Shown: in pieces, positions 53,481-62,560 of the stretch | Numbering within the stretch: the stretch's first letter is position 1 | Layout of the letters: each line of letters begins with the position of its first letter | DNA from: Candidatus Flavonifractor merdavium | GTDB lineage: Bacteria > Bacillota > Clostridia > Oscillospirales > Oscillospiraceae | NCBI GenBank assembly: GCA_019119335.1 | Contig: DWXF01000017.1 | Coordinates: 62,001-126,000 of the forward strand | DNA length: 64,000 nucleotides | Direction of reading: 5' to 3' | Notes under the pieces: generated by a model | Seen by the model: only the letters and a program-made list of their open reading frames with translations | Told to the model about the DNA's origin: nothing | Databases searched by the model: none | Made by a program: the position numbers and the translations under genes

Positions 53481-54542
53481 GTGGCGGACGGACAGAAAAC
53501 AGAAAAAGCAACCCCAAAAAAGCGACGGGACGAACGAAAGAAAGGCAATGTCTTTCTCAGTAACGACGCGGTTTCGGTGGCGGTGCTGATTGTGAGCATG
53601 GCCGTGCTGGTTCTGACCATCCCCAATATGGTGAAGGAATTGAGCGCCATGTTCCGCATGTGCATCACCATGGCGGGCCCTTCGGAGAGCCAGCAGCTGT
53701 CCGGCGGCAATCAGCTGCTGATGCAGATGCTCAAGACGGTGGCCTGGTGTGTGGGGCCGCTGCTGTGCGCCTCGGCGGCGGCCGGCGTGGTGGCCACCTT
53801 CCTCCAGACCAAGATGCTGGTCAGCGGCGAAGCTCTGCGGCCCAAGTTCAGCCGGATCAATCCCCTGGAGGGGATCAAGCGGCTGTTTTCCCTGCGCAGC
53901 GTGGTTGAGGCGCTGAAGGGACTTTTGAAGATTCTCATTCTCCTCTTTCTGATCTACCGCTTCCTGGCGGGGGTGGTAGACGTGTTCCCCAAGCTCATGT
54001 TTACCGACCTGACCAGCGGCTGCGCCTATCTGCTGGACCTGGCCTTCCAGATGGCCATGCAGATCGCGCTGGCCTATGTGGTGCTGGCAGCTGCCGACTT
54101 TTTCTACCAGTGGTGGGACTACGAGCGGCAGATTAAGATGAGCAAGCAGGAAATCAAAGAGGAATTCAAGCAGATGGAAGGCGATCCCCAGGTCAAGGGG
54201 AAGATCAAACAGCTGCAGCGGCAGATGGCCCAGTCCCGCATGATGCAGAAGGTGCCCGGTGCGGATGTGGTCATCCGTAACCCCACCCACTTTGCCGTGG
54301 CCCTCCGGTACAAGCCGGACCAGGACGCCGCCCCTCTGGTGCTGGCCAAGGGGCAGGACGCGGTGGCCCTGCGCATTGTGAAGGTGGCGGAGGAAGCCCA
54401 GGTGGCGGTGGTGGAAAACGTGCCGCTGGCCCGCGCCCTCTACGCCACCACCGAAATCGGGCAGGAGATCCCGCCGGAGCTGTACAACGCAGTGGCCGAA
54501 GTGCTGGTCTACCTCTACCGGCTGAATAGCAAGCAGACCTAA
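53481..54542 (+). CDS. flhB: Flagellar export switch protein FlhB
   Basis: FlhB sets export specificity and cuts itself to switch from hook to filament substrates. The 353-aa protein begins MADGQKTEKATPKKRRDERK (typical). It has four membrane segments (about 30-210) and then the cytoplasmic domain with the autocleavage motif NPTH in VVIRNPTHFAVALRYKP (about 270). GTG 53475 lies too close to GGGAGGTG; GTG 53481, 8 bases from it, is preferred. Confidence 0.97.
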   Translation: MADGQKTEKATPKKRRDERKKGNVFLSNDAVSVAVLIVSMAVLVLTIPNMVKELSAMFRMCITMAGPSESQQLSGGNQLLMQMLKTVAWCVGPLLCASAAAGVVATFLQTKMLVSGEALRPKFSRINPLEGIKRLFSLRSVVEALKGLLKILILLFLIYRFLAGVVDVFPKLMFTDLTSGCAYLLDLAFQMAMQIALAYVVLAAADFFYQWWDYERQIKMSKQEIKEEFKQMEGDPQVKGKIKQLQRQMAQSRMMQKVPGADVVIRNPTHFAVALRYKPDQDAAPLVLAKGQDAVALRIVKVAEEAQVAVVENVPLARALYATTEIGQEIPPELYNAVAEVLVYLYRLNSKQT

Positions 54543-54566
54543 GAGAAAGCAGGCAGAAGAAGGACT

Positions 54567-56654
54567 ATGAGACGAATCTTGAACAATGCCATATCGCTGA
54601 TGGTGGTGGTCATCGTCCTTTTTCTGGTGATCCCGCTGTCCGCCCCGGTGTTGGATGTGCTGATCGTGGTGAACATCTCCCTGTCCATCATGATCCTGAT
54701 GATCACCATGAGCATCTCCGAGGCGCTGGAGTTTTCCATCTTTCCCTCCCTGCTGCTCATTACCACCCTGTTCCGGCTGGGATTGAACGTATCCTCCACC
54801 CGCCTGATCCTGCGGGACGGCGGACAGGCCGGCGCGGTCATCACCGCCTTTGGTCATTTGATTACCCAGGGTAATATTGTTATTGGCGTATTAATTTTCT
54901 TAATCATTGTATTGGTGCAGTTCATCGTCATCACCAAGGGCGCCGAGCGCGTGTCCGAGGTAGCCGCCCGCTTCACCCTGGACGCCATGCCGGGCAAGCA
55001 GATGGCCATTGACGCCGATCTGAGCTCCGGGCTCATCGACGAAAAGGAGGCCCGCGCCCGCCGGTACAAGATCCAGAAGGAGGCCGACTTCTACGGCGCC
55101 ATGGACGGCGCCACCAAGATCGTCAAGGGCGACGCCATCATGTCCCTGATCATTACCCTGATCAACTTTGTGGCCGGCTTGATTATCGGTATCGTTCAGG
55201 GTGGCGGCGATTTCGCCACCGTACTGAACATCTATTCCATCGCCACCATCGGCGACGGTCTGGTGTCCCAGATCCCTGCCCTGATGATCTCCACCGCTAC
55301 CGGCATGATCGTTACCCGGTCGGTGTCCGACGGCAGCCTGAACACCGATGTTATCGGCCAGTTCAAGGCCCAGCCCCGGGCCATTTTGTCCACCGGCATC
55401 ATCCTGATCCTGCTGGCCCTCTTCCCCGGCACTCCCACCCTGCCTCTGCTGCTGGTGGGTGTCGGACTGAGCGTGGGCGGATTCATGGGCATCCGTCGGA
55501 TGGAGGCCGCCAAGGCCCTTCCCCAGGAGGAGGAGGCTCCCGGCGAGCAGCTGCCGCCGGAGCTGACGGCGGCCAGCGAGACCGACTACTTCAAGGATAT
55601 CAGCAACGTCTATTCCCTGCTGACGGTAGAGCCCATTGAGATGGAATTCGGTTACAGTCTGATTCCCCTGGTGGACGAGAGCAGCGGCGGCAAGCTCATC
55701 AGCCGTATCGTCATCTTCCGCCGGCAGTACGCCCAGGATATGGGCTTTGTCATTCCCTCCATCCGCCTCCACGACGGTGCCTCTTTGGGAACCAACCAAT
55801 ATATCATCCGCATCCGGGGCGAGGAGGTAGCCAGGGGCGAGATCCTGGTGGACTATTACCTGGCTCTGGAGCCCCCCAATCCCAGCGGCGAGATCGACGG
55901 CATCGAGACCATCGAACCGGCCTACGGCATCCCCTCCCGGTGGATCCTGCCGGAGAACAAGGAGATGGCGGAGATCTACGGCTATACCGTTATCAGCCCC
56001 CTCACCGTTATGCTCACCCATCTGTCCGAGACCATCAAAAAGCACGCCTACGAGCTGCTGGGCCGGACCGAGACCATGCAGCTGGTGGAGCACCTGAAGC
56101 AGACCGAGCCGGAGCTGGTGGCGGACGCCATTCCCAATGTGGTGAGCTACGGGGTGCTGGAGAAGATTCTCCGGGCTTTGCTGAAGGAGGGTATCCCCAT
56201 CCGGGACCTGGGCCTGATTCTGGAGGCCATTGTGGACGCCGGACCCAACCGGGACGTGGATACCGTTACCGAGCAGATCCGCGGCCGCCTGAGCCGCACC
56301 ATTACCCGCCGCTTCTGCGACAACGGCCAGCTGCGGGTGGTGACCCTGGACGCGGAGGTGGAGAAGAAGATCCTGGCGGCGCTGACCAAGAACGACCAGG
56401 GGGTGTATCTGGCCCTCAGCCCCGATATCATGCAGCAGATCATGTCTCAGCTGGGGGAGCTGCGTAAGAAGTTCCAGGAGCTGTCCCAGACCCCCATCGT
56501 TCTTACCAGCCAGATCATCCGGGTTTACCTCAGCCGCATGATTGCCCAGTTCTATCCCGACATTTATGTGTTGTCCTTCAACGAGATCACCAGCAACGTT
56601 CAGATTCAGGCCATCGGCAACATCACCATGCAGTCGCCGGCTAAGCCGGCATAA
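54567..56654 (+). CDS. flhA: Flagellar export gate protein FlhA
   Basis: FlhA is the largest gate subunit and docks chaperone-substrate complexes. The 695-aa protein has an N-terminal membrane domain (about 1-310, eight segments) with the conserved loop FVVITKGAERVSEVAARFTLD-like sequence (VITKGAERVSEVAARFTLDA) and MPGKQMAIDADLSSGLID. A linker and cytoplasmic ring domain follow (about 350-690; MEFGYSLIPLVD, GILEKILRALLKEGIPIRDL-like GVLEKILRALLKEGIPIRDL). Length is normal. The usual downstream flhF and flhG are replaced here by fliA. Confidence 0.98.
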   Translation: MRRILNNAISLMVVVIVLFLVIPLSAPVLDVLIVVNISLSIMILMITMSISEALEFSIFPSLLLITTLFRLGLNVSSTRLILRDGGQAGAVITAFGHLITQGNIVIGVLIFLIIVLVQFIVITKGAERVSEVAARFTLDAMPGKQMAIDADLSSGLIDEKEARARRYKIQKEADFYGAMDGATKIVKGDAIMSLIITLINFVAGLIIGIVQGGGDFATVLNIYSIATIGDGLVSQIPALMISTATGMIVTRSVSDGSLNTDVIGQFKAQPRAILSTGIILILLALFPGTPTLPLLLVGVGLSVGGFMGIRRMEAAKALPQEEEAPGEQLPPELTAASETDYFKDISNVYSLLTVEPIEMEFGYSLIPLVDESSGGKLISRIVIFRRQYAQDMGFVIPSIRLHDGASLGTNQYIIRIRGEEVARGEILVDYYLALEPPNPSGEIDGIETIEPAYGIPSRWILPENKEMAEIYGYTVISPLTVMLTHLSETIKKHAYELLGRTETMQLVEHLKQTEPELVADAIPNVVSYGVLEKILRALLKEGIPIRDLGLILEAIVDAGPNRDVDTVTEQIRGRLSRTITRRFCDNGQLRVVTLDAEVEKKILAALTKNDQGVYLALSPDIMQQIMSQLGELRKKFQELSQTPIVLTSQIIRVYLSRMIAQFYPDIYVLSFNEITSNVQIQAIGNITMQSPAKPA

Positions 56655-56675
56655 CCACGGAAGGGGGCGGGAGCG

Positions 56676-57500
56676 ATGGAAGAACAGCATACTGTGCAGA
56701 CCCTTCAGGCCCCGTTCCACGCCTCCCTGACCCAGGAGGAGCTGGAGGGGCTGGACGACCAGGCCCTGCTGGAGCTCTACAAGCAGACGGGGGACCAGGA
56801 GCTGAAATGGGCCCTGGTGCTCCGCTTCACCGGACTGGTACGGCGCATTGCCGCTCAGGCCAGCGGCCTGTACAGCAATTTTGCTCAGCTGGACGATATC
56901 GTCCACGAGGGGGTGCTGGTGCTCTCCAGCGCCATTGACAAGTTCGACCTGTCCAAGAATGTGAAATTTGAGACCTACGTCTCCAAGCGCCTGCGGGGCA
57001 TGATTGTGGATCTGGCCCGGCGGCAGGACTGGCTGCCCCGGCAGGTGCGGCAGAAGGCCACCCGGCTGACCCGGGCCATGGATGAACTGTCCGTCCAGCT
57101 GGGGCGGGCGCCGGAGAGCCGGGAGGTGGCGGAGCATCTGGGGCTGAGCCGGGAACAGTATGACGCGCTGCTGTCGGAAACGGCGGTGTCCAGTCTGGTG
57201 TCCTTTGAGGCGGTGCTGGACAACTACAACGGCGCCCAGGAAAAGCTGCTGCTCAGTGAGGAGCAGATCAACCCCACCGAAGAGGCCTTTCAGGACCAGG
57301 AGCTTCATACTGTGCTGGAGGAGGGGATCGCCTCCCTGCGGAAGAACGAGCAGATGGTTCTGTCACTCTACTATGAGCGGGAACTGAACATGAAGGAGAT
57401 CGCCCAGGTGCTGGGCGTCAGCGCCGCCCGGGTATCCCAGATTCACAGCCGGGCCCTGCAGCGGCTGCGTACCTGCATGAAACAATACATCGAATCGTAA
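56676..57500 (+). CDS. fliA: Flagellar sigma factor sigma-28 (FliA/SigD/WhiG)
   Basis: FliA directs RNA polymerase to late flagellar and chemotaxis genes. The 274-aa protein has region 1.2/2 (ALVLRFTGLVRRIAAQ; LDDIVHEGVLVLSSAIDKFD; FETYVSKRLRGMIVDLARRQ), region 3 (TRLTRAMDELSVQLGRAPES) and region 4 with the helix-turn-helix (MKEIAQVLGVSAARVSQIHS). Its likely targets in the window are the CTTAT-N15/16-G(A/T)CGATA promoters. It starts 21 bases after flhA, ahead of the two rod genes. Confidence 0.97.
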   Translation: MEEQHTVQTLQAPFHASLTQEELEGLDDQALLELYKQTGDQELKWALVLRFTGLVRRIAAQASGLYSNFAQLDDIVHEGVLVLSSAIDKFDLSKNVKFETYVSKRLRGMIVDLARRQDWLPRQVRQKATRLTRAMDELSVQLGRAPESREVAEHLGLSREQYDALLSETAVSSLVSFEAVLDNYNGAQEKLLLSEEQINPTEEAFQDQELHTVLEEGIASLRKNEQMVLSLYYERELNMKEIAQVLGVSAARVSQIHSRALQRLRTCMKQYIES

Positions 57501-57527
57501 GAGAAAGCTTGGAAAGAGGGAATTGCC

Positions 57528-58283
57528 ATGACCAAGGGCTTTTACAACCTGACCTCCGGCGTGCTGTCTCAGGGCAGACGGCTGGACGTGATCGCCAACA
57601 ACATGACCAACCTGGCCACCGCCGGCTACAAGGCGGAGACCTACACCGACCGCACCTTCCAGGAGGTGCTCATCAGCCGGGTGGGCAACAAGGACAAGAG
57701 CGGCGCCACCGTCATCGGGGAGGAGAGCTACATTCTGGCTCCCGATCAGCTGTATGTGAACTATGACCGGGGCAGCCTGAAGGAAACCGGTCTTACCCTG
57801 GACTTTGCCATTGTGGGAGACGGCTACTTTGCCATCCAGACCGGCGACGGCGTGGAGTACACCCGGGGAGGAAACTTTTCCCTGGACGACCAGGGCCGGC
57901 TGTATCTGACCGGCCACGGGCTGGTGCTTGGTAGCGACGGCGCCCCCATTACCCTGACCACCGACCAGATCAGGGCCGACGGCGAGGGGCGGCTCTATAC
58001 TGAGGACGGCTACTATCTGGGGCAGCTGGGGGTATATGCCTTTGCCGACAATAACCAGCTGGCCAAGGCGGAGAGCGGTCTGTTTGACGCCAACGGACAG
58101 CAGGCCCAGCCGGTACAGAACGCCCAGGTGATGTGGCAGTACGTAGAGGAGTCCAATGTGGATATGCTCCAGGAGATGAGCCGGATGATGACCGCCCAGC
58201 AGGCGCTGCAGGGCGGGGCCCAGATCCTCAAGCTCTATGATGCCCTGTTGACCAAGACCACCACTGAGGTGGGCAGACTGTAA
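57528..58283 (+). CDS. Flagellar hook-basal body rod protein (FlgF/FlgG family, first copy)
   Basis: A rod/hook axial protein of 251 aa. The N-terminus GFYNLTSGVLSQGRRLDVIA followed by NNMTNLATAGYKAETY is the rod signature. FAIVGDGYFAIQTGDG and YTRGGNFSLDDQGRLYL are the FlgF/FlgG core. The C-terminus VEESNVDMLQEMSRMMTAQQ ends the axial helix. With the next gene it forms the FlhO/FlhP-type pair of Firmicutes. FlgF and FlgG cannot be told apart with certainty here; because FlgF precedes FlgG in most operons, this is the likelier distal-FlgF equivalent. Confidence 0.92.
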   Translation: MTKGFYNLTSGVLSQGRRLDVIANNMTNLATAGYKAETYTDRTFQEVLISRVGNKDKSGATVIGEESYILAPDQLYVNYDRGSLKETGLTLDFAIVGDGYFAIQTGDGVEYTRGGNFSLDDQGRLYLTGHGLVLGSDGAPITLTTDQIRADGEGRLYTEDGYYLGQLGVYAFADNNQLAKAESGLFDANGQQAQPVQNAQVMWQYVEESNVDMLQEMSRMMTAQQALQGGAQILKLYDALLTKTTTEVGRL

Positions 58284-58306
58284 GATAGAAAGGGGGGCGA
58301 TTCACC

Positions 58307-59053
58307 ATGCTACAGGCTTTTTACAGCGCCACCGTCGGCGCCCAGCAGCAGATGCAGCGGTTGAATGTCTACGCCAACAATATTTCCAATGTCAATACAT
58401 ATGGTTATAAGGCCCAGGCTCCCGCGTTCCAGGCGCTGATGTACGGAATGCTGGACGGCATTGACGGCAGCCAGCTGCCCCGGGGCAGCGGCACGGTGAT
58501 GGCCCTCACCGGCACCGACATGGGGGACGGCGCCATGGAGGAGACCGGCCGGGATCTGGATTACGCCATTGTGGGCGACGGCTTTTTCGCCCTGTATGAG
58601 CCCTCCACCGGCCAGGTGACCTTCACCCGGGACGGTTCCTTCACCATGAATGCCTACCAGGAGGTGGAGGAGGGGGCCGACGGCGAGGAGCCGGTGGTGA
58701 ACACCGTGTACTACCTCTGCGACGGCGAGGGCCGGCAGGTGCTGGGTCCCGACGGCTACCCCATCCCCATGACCGATCCCACCCAGGAGCTGAATATAGG
58801 TGTGTTTAACATCCAGTACAAGGATGGCCTGGAGCGGGTGGGCAGCGGCCGCTTTGCCATGGGTGACAAGAACGGCCTGGTATGGGCCGGCGATTCCAAG
58901 GTGCTCCGGGGCTTTCTGGAGAGCTCCAACGCCGATTTGGCCAATGAACTCAGCGGCGTCATTGAGGCGCAGCGGTCTTACAGCTATGTGCTGCGGATGA
59001 TGACCACCGCCGACAATGTGGAAACCATAATCAATGGCCTGGCCAACGGATAA
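58307..59053 (+). CDS. flgG: Flagellar hook-basal body rod protein (FlgG family, second copy)
   Basis: The second axial rod protein, 248 aa: LQAFYSATVGAQQQMQRLNV then YANNISNVNTYGYKAQA at the N-terminus, LDYAIVGDGFFALYEPSTGQ and FTRDGSFTMNAYQEVEEG in the core, and SSNADLANELSGVIEAQRSY near the C-terminus (usual NSNVDLxxEMxxMIxAQRAY). RBS AAGGGGGGCG precedes the start. I call it FlgG by order and by the SSNADLANE pattern, but FlgF is possible. It is followed by cheC after 15 bases. Confidence 0.88.
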   Translation: MLQAFYSATVGAQQQMQRLNVYANNISNVNTYGYKAQAPAFQALMYGMLDGIDGSQLPRGSGTVMALTGTDMGDGAMEETGRDLDYAIVGDGFFALYEPSTGQVTFTRDGSFTMNAYQEVEEGADGEEPVVNTVYYLCDGEGRQVLGPDGYPIPMTDPTQELNIGVFNIQYKDGLERVGSGRFAMGDKNGLVWAGDSKVLRGFLESSNADLANELSGVIEAQRSYSYVLRMMTTADNVETIINGLANG

Positions 59054-59068
59054 CGAGGGAGCGATACC

Positions 59069-59689
59069 ATGAAAAACTATCAGGATCTGAACGGAATGGA
59101 GCTGGATACCATCCGTGAAATTGGGAGCATCGGCACCGGAAACGCCGCCACCGCTCTGTCCAGTATGCTGGGCTGCGAGGTACGCATCGATATGCCGGAA
59201 GTGCGTATCATGGGTTATAACGAGGCCATCGACTGGATCGGCGGGCCGGAGGTGATTACCGCCGGAGTGCTGGTCCATATGTCGGGGGAGCTGAACGGCA
59301 TTATGCTCTCCGTCCAGCAGCTGGAATTTGTGAATCTGATTCTGGAGCGGATGATGGAGCGGACGGTTTCCAACTACGAGGAATTGAATGAGCTGGACCA
59401 CTCGGCGCTGGTGGAAGTGGGAAATATCATGATTTCCACCTTTATCAATGCTCTGTCCGGTCTGGCGGATATCACCACCAAGCTGACCGTGCCTGCCTTC
59501 GCCGTGGATATGCAGGGGGCGATTCTGGCGGTGCCGATGGCGGAATTCGGGGGGCAGTCCGATTATATTATGACCATTGGCGCCAATTTCATCTGTCATG
59601 AGAAGGAAGTGCCGTGCCGGCTGCTGCTCTCGCCAGATATCCGGTCGCTGAATTTCCTGTTGAAGAAACTGGGTGTTTTGGATGAATAG
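59069..59689 (+). CDS. cheC: CheY-P phosphatase CheC
   Basis: CheC dephosphorylates CheY-P and sequesters CheD. The 206-aa protein has the two-fold repeated CheC fold. The first motif reads DTIREIGSIGTGNAATALSS; the usual ExxN is ExxS there. The second reads SALVEVGNIMISTFINALSG with ExxN intact. The C-terminal CheD-interaction part is present. It overlaps cheD by 8 bases, as in many Firmicutes. The first catalytic centre may be weak or inactive. Confidence 0.95.
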   Translation: MKNYQDLNGMELDTIREIGSIGTGNAATALSSMLGCEVRIDMPEVRIMGYNEAIDWIGGPEVITAGVLVHMSGELNGIMLSVQQLEFVNLILERMMERTVSNYEELNELDHSALVEVGNIMISTFINALSGLADITTKLTVPAFAVDMQGAILAVPMAEFGGQSDYIMTIGANFICHEKEVPCRLLLSPDIRSLNFLLKKLGVLDE

Positions 59690-60164
59690 CAAGCTGATTG
59701 TTGGGATTGCGGACATGAAGATGACCCGGGACGAGGGAATGCTCATCACCTACGCTCTGGGATCCTGCATCGGGATTTGTCTGTACGATCCCCTCATCCG
59801 GCTGGCTGCGCTGGTCCATGTGATGCTGCCCCTGAACATGGAGACCGGCCGGCGCGCCCCGATGAAATACGCCGATACCGGCATCCGTGAGACCATGAAA
59901 AAAATGGAAGAGAAAGGCGCGCTGCGCAGTCGGGTTGTGGCAAAAATTGCCGGCGGCGCCAAGATGTTCGATGTGCCCGGCGGAGGGAGCCTGGGCAATA
60001 TCGGGCAGCGGAATATTGAGAGTACGCATCTGGTCCTTCGGAAGGAGGGCATCCGGCTGCTGCGGGAGGATGTGGGCGGCTCCACGGCGCGGACTCTGCT
60101 GTTTGACGCCGCAACCGGCCAGGCCTGCGTGCGCAGCTACGGTAAGCCGGAGCTGATTTTCTAA
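59682..60164 (+). CDS. cheD: Chemoreceptor glutamine deamidase CheD
   Basis: CheD deamidates receptor glutamines and is regulated by CheC. From ATG 59682 it is 160 aa. The catalytic triad is visible: Thr in ITYALGSCIG, Cys six residues later, His in ALVHVMLP. The conserved end KIAGGAKMFDV then SLGNIGQRNIES is typical. The ORF extends three codons upstream within cheC, but 59682 gives the standard MNSKLIVGIADM start. Co-translated with cheC. Confidence 0.96.
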   Translation: MNSKLIVGIADMKMTRDEGMLITYALGSCIGICLYDPLIRLAALVHVMLPLNMETGRRAPMKYADTGIRETMKKMEEKGALRSRVVAKIAGGAKMFDVPGGGSLGNIGQRNIESTHLVLRKEGIRLLREDVGGSTARTLLFDAATGQACVRSYGKPELIF

Positions 60165-60194
60165 GAGATTTTCTGGAGAAAGCGGGGATAAGGA

Positions 60195-61133
60195 ATGGGA
60201 AAAGACGGTATTTTGCTGGAAACCGGTACCAATGAGATTGAAATTATGGAATTTACCATTGACGATAATCTCTTTGGCATCAATGTGGCGAAGGTGCGGG
60301 AGATCATGATGTCCGCTGAGGTCAAACCAATGCCTCATGTCCACCCGGCGGTGGAGGGGATCTTCAAGCCCCGCGATATCGTGATCACAGTGGTAGACCT
60401 GCCCAAATACCTGAACAATCGGGAGTGCGAGAAGAAGCCATCGGACCTGTTCATTGTCACCAATTTCAACCAGATGTTCGTAGCCTTCCGGGTACAGAAG
60501 GTGGTGGGGATCAGCCGGATCTCCTGGCAGGACATCCAGAAGCCGGACAACACCATCTCCGGCGGCGCCGACGGGGTGACCACCGGCATCGCCCAGTGTG
60601 GGGAGGATCTGGTAAGCATCCTGGACTTTGAGCGTATTGTGGCGGAGATTGCCCCGGAAACCGGCATTCAGATGAGCGAGGTGGAGGCTCTGGGCAAGCG
60701 GGACCGGAACGAGAATCCCATCTGGGTGGCGGAGGACTCCATCCTGCTGACCCAGATGATCCGCAACTCTCTGGTGCGGGCGGGGTATGAGAACGTATCC
60801 ATGTTCTCCAACGGCGCTGAGCTTTGGGACGCGCTGGAACAGCTGGAGGGAGAGCCCAATCTGGAGGACCATGTGGCCTTGATCATTACGGATCTGGAAA
60901 TGCCGCAGATGGACGGACACCGCCTGACCAAGCTGATCAAGAGCAGTGAAAATTTCCGCCATATTCCGGTGGTCATTTTCTCCTCGCTGATTACGGAGGA
61001 AATGCGGCGCAAGGGCAAAGAAGTGGGAGCCGACGAGCAGCTGAGCAAGCCTGAGATTGGCCATCTGATCGGCATACTGGATACCCTTCTGGAAAAGCGG
61101 GGCATTGCGCAGGAAAGGGAGAATGGCAAATGA
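60195..61133 (+). CDS. cheV: Chemotaxis coupling/adaptation protein CheV
   Basis: CheV is a CheW domain fused to a receiver. The 312-aa protein has the CheW-like part (about 15-165; FTIDDNLFGINVAKVREIMM; GIFKPRDIVITVVDLPKYL) and a receiver (about 175-300; phospho-acceptor Asp in LIITDLEMPQMDGH, Thr/Ser in VVIFSSLITEE, Lys in QLSKPEIG). It serves adaptation in parallel with CheB/CheR and CheC/CheD. It overlaps the next gene by 4 bases (ATGA). Confidence 0.97.
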   Translation: MGKDGILLETGTNEIEIMEFTIDDNLFGINVAKVREIMMSAEVKPMPHVHPAVEGIFKPRDIVITVVDLPKYLNNRECEKKPSDLFIVTNFNQMFVAFRVQKVVGISRISWQDIQKPDNTISGGADGVTTGIAQCGEDLVSILDFERIVAEIAPETGIQMSEVEALGKRDRNENPIWVAEDSILLTQMIRNSLVRAGYENVSMFSNGAELWDALEQLEGEPNLEDHVALIITDLEMPQMDGHRLTKLIKSSENFRHIPVVIFSSLITEEMRRKGKEVGADEQLSKPEIGHLIGILDTLLEKRGIAQERENGK

Positions 61134-62446
61134 GCAGCAGCAAGTATATCGTCCGTCAACCCATCAAGGACCCGGACAATCATATCCTGGGCTATGAGAT
61201 TCAGTATTATGGGGAAAATTACGCGTTCAGCGGCGGCGACGCCCAGAACAGAGGCAATGAGTTCGCCGCGGCGGATACCATCTACAACTTCCTGACGCTG
61301 AATACCGATAAGCTGCTGCGGGGTTCTCTGAATTTCATGACCTTCACCACCACGCTGCTGATGAAAAAGACACCCCGGCTCTTTGACAAGGGAGAGCTGG
61401 TGATCCAGATCGACGACAGCGTGATTATCCACCCCCTGGCCATGCACATGATCAATCAGTATGCCAAGGAGGGCTACAAGATCGCCGTCAATGAGTTCCA
61501 GTTTGCCCCCCGCTATCTGGCCATCATGGACAGCATCGACTACATCAAGCTCAACTTCCGGGATACCCCGGAGATGACCCTGAAGAATATCATCGAGATC
61601 GCCCACAGCATGAATAAAAAATGCATCGCGGTGAATATCGAGCGGGAGGAGCTCTATCAGCGGGCCATCAAGCTGAAGGTGGACGCCATGGAGGGCACCT
61701 TCGTGGCGGAGAAGATGACCACCAAGACCCACAACAGCGGCTACATGCAGAGCAACTTCTTCCGGCTGATGGTGGCGGTGCTTCGGGATGAGCCGGACGT
61801 GGAGGAGATCGAGCAGATTATCTCAGTGGACGCTACGCTGGCCTATGGTCTGCTGAAGATCGCCAACTCCCGCTATTTCTCCCTGCGCAGCAAGGTGACC
61901 ACGGTCCGGCAGGCCATTATGACGGTGGGCCTGAACGAGCTCAAGCAGTGGGTCTATCTGCTCAGCGCCAGCAACGCCGAGAACCCGATGGACGAGGGTG
62001 CGGAGGAATTCCTGCGTCTGTCCTTTATGCGTGCCAACTTCTGCAGCAGTCTGATGAACTATGCCAAGGATCTGCCCATCACCAAGCCGGAGGCCTACCT
62101 GATGGGTATGTTCTCCACTCTGAACTACCTGATTGACGCGCCTCTGGAGGAGATTCTGGAACAGATTCCCATGCGGGACGAGGTGAAGGAGGCTCTGCTC
62201 CATCACACCGGACGCTGCGGTATGCTGTATGATCTGGCCCTTTCCTATGAGCGGGCGGACTGGGAGCAGATTGATTCGCTGGCTGAGCAGCTGGGCATTC
62301 CCACCAATCTGTTGACCAGTCTGTACTTCAGCTGTATGGAGGAGGTCAACCGGATCTGGAGCGAGCTGACCCAGCAGACGCCGGGGCAGGAAGAGGCTGG
62401 GGAGAAGGCCGAAGAGAAGGCCAGCGAGACTCCCAGCGGGGAATAA
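61130..62446 (+). CDS. EAL/HDOD-domain signalling protein (YuxH-like), degenerate EAL
   Basis: The 438-aa protein has an EAL-like N-terminal half (about 1-195) and a C-terminal HDOD domain (about 200-400; DATLAYGLLKIANSRYFSLR; VTTVRQAIMTVGLNELKQWV). The EAL part lacks key residues: YEIQYYG for the usual YELL, IQIDDSVI for the metal-binding E motif, and VNEFQF where DDFG should be, so it is unlikely to hydrolyse c-di-GMP. YuxH-type proteins bind partners rather than act as enzymes. It is translationally coupled to cheV and its C-terminal tail is Glu-rich. A link between CheV output and cell state is inference. Confidence 0.87.
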   Translation: MSSSKYIVRQPIKDPDNHILGYEIQYYGENYAFSGGDAQNRGNEFAAADTIYNFLTLNTDKLLRGSLNFMTFTTTLLMKKTPRLFDKGELVIQIDDSVIIHPLAMHMINQYAKEGYKIAVNEFQFAPRYLAIMDSIDYIKLNFRDTPEMTLKNIIEIAHSMNKKCIAVNIEREELYQRAIKLKVDAMEGTFVAEKMTTKTHNSGYMQSNFFRLMVAVLRDEPDVEEIEQIISVDATLAYGLLKIANSRYFSLRSKVTTVRQAIMTVGLNELKQWVYLLSASNAENPMDEGAEEFLRLSFMRANFCSSLMNYAKDLPITKPEAYLMGMFSTLNYLIDAPLEEILEQIPMRDEVKEALLHHTGRCGMLYDLALSYERADWEQIDSLAEQLGIPTNLLTSLYFSCMEEVNRIWSELTQQTPGQEEAGEKAEEKASETPSGE

Positions 62447-62456
62447 GATATATGCA

Positions 62457-62506
62457 GCCGCCGGACATACCTATACCGCGCACGTCGGTATGGCCGGCGG
62501 CTTTTT
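62457..62506 (+). terminator. Terminator of the main flagellar operon
   Basis: GCCGCCGG (62457-62464) pairs with CCGGCGGC (62494-62501), and CATACC (62466-62471) with GGTATG (62487-62492); one mismatch between them. TTTTT follows at 62502. It ends the operon that began at flgB. Confidence 0.95.
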
Positions 62507-62560
62507 GACTGATCCGGCGAGGCGGCCAAGCGCTTTGGCTGGCGGAAGGAGGACGGTACC

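Noticed and set aside
54900-57308. An 802-codon minus-strand frame opposite flhA and fliA
   Set aside because: Shadow of two unmistakable plus-strand genes.
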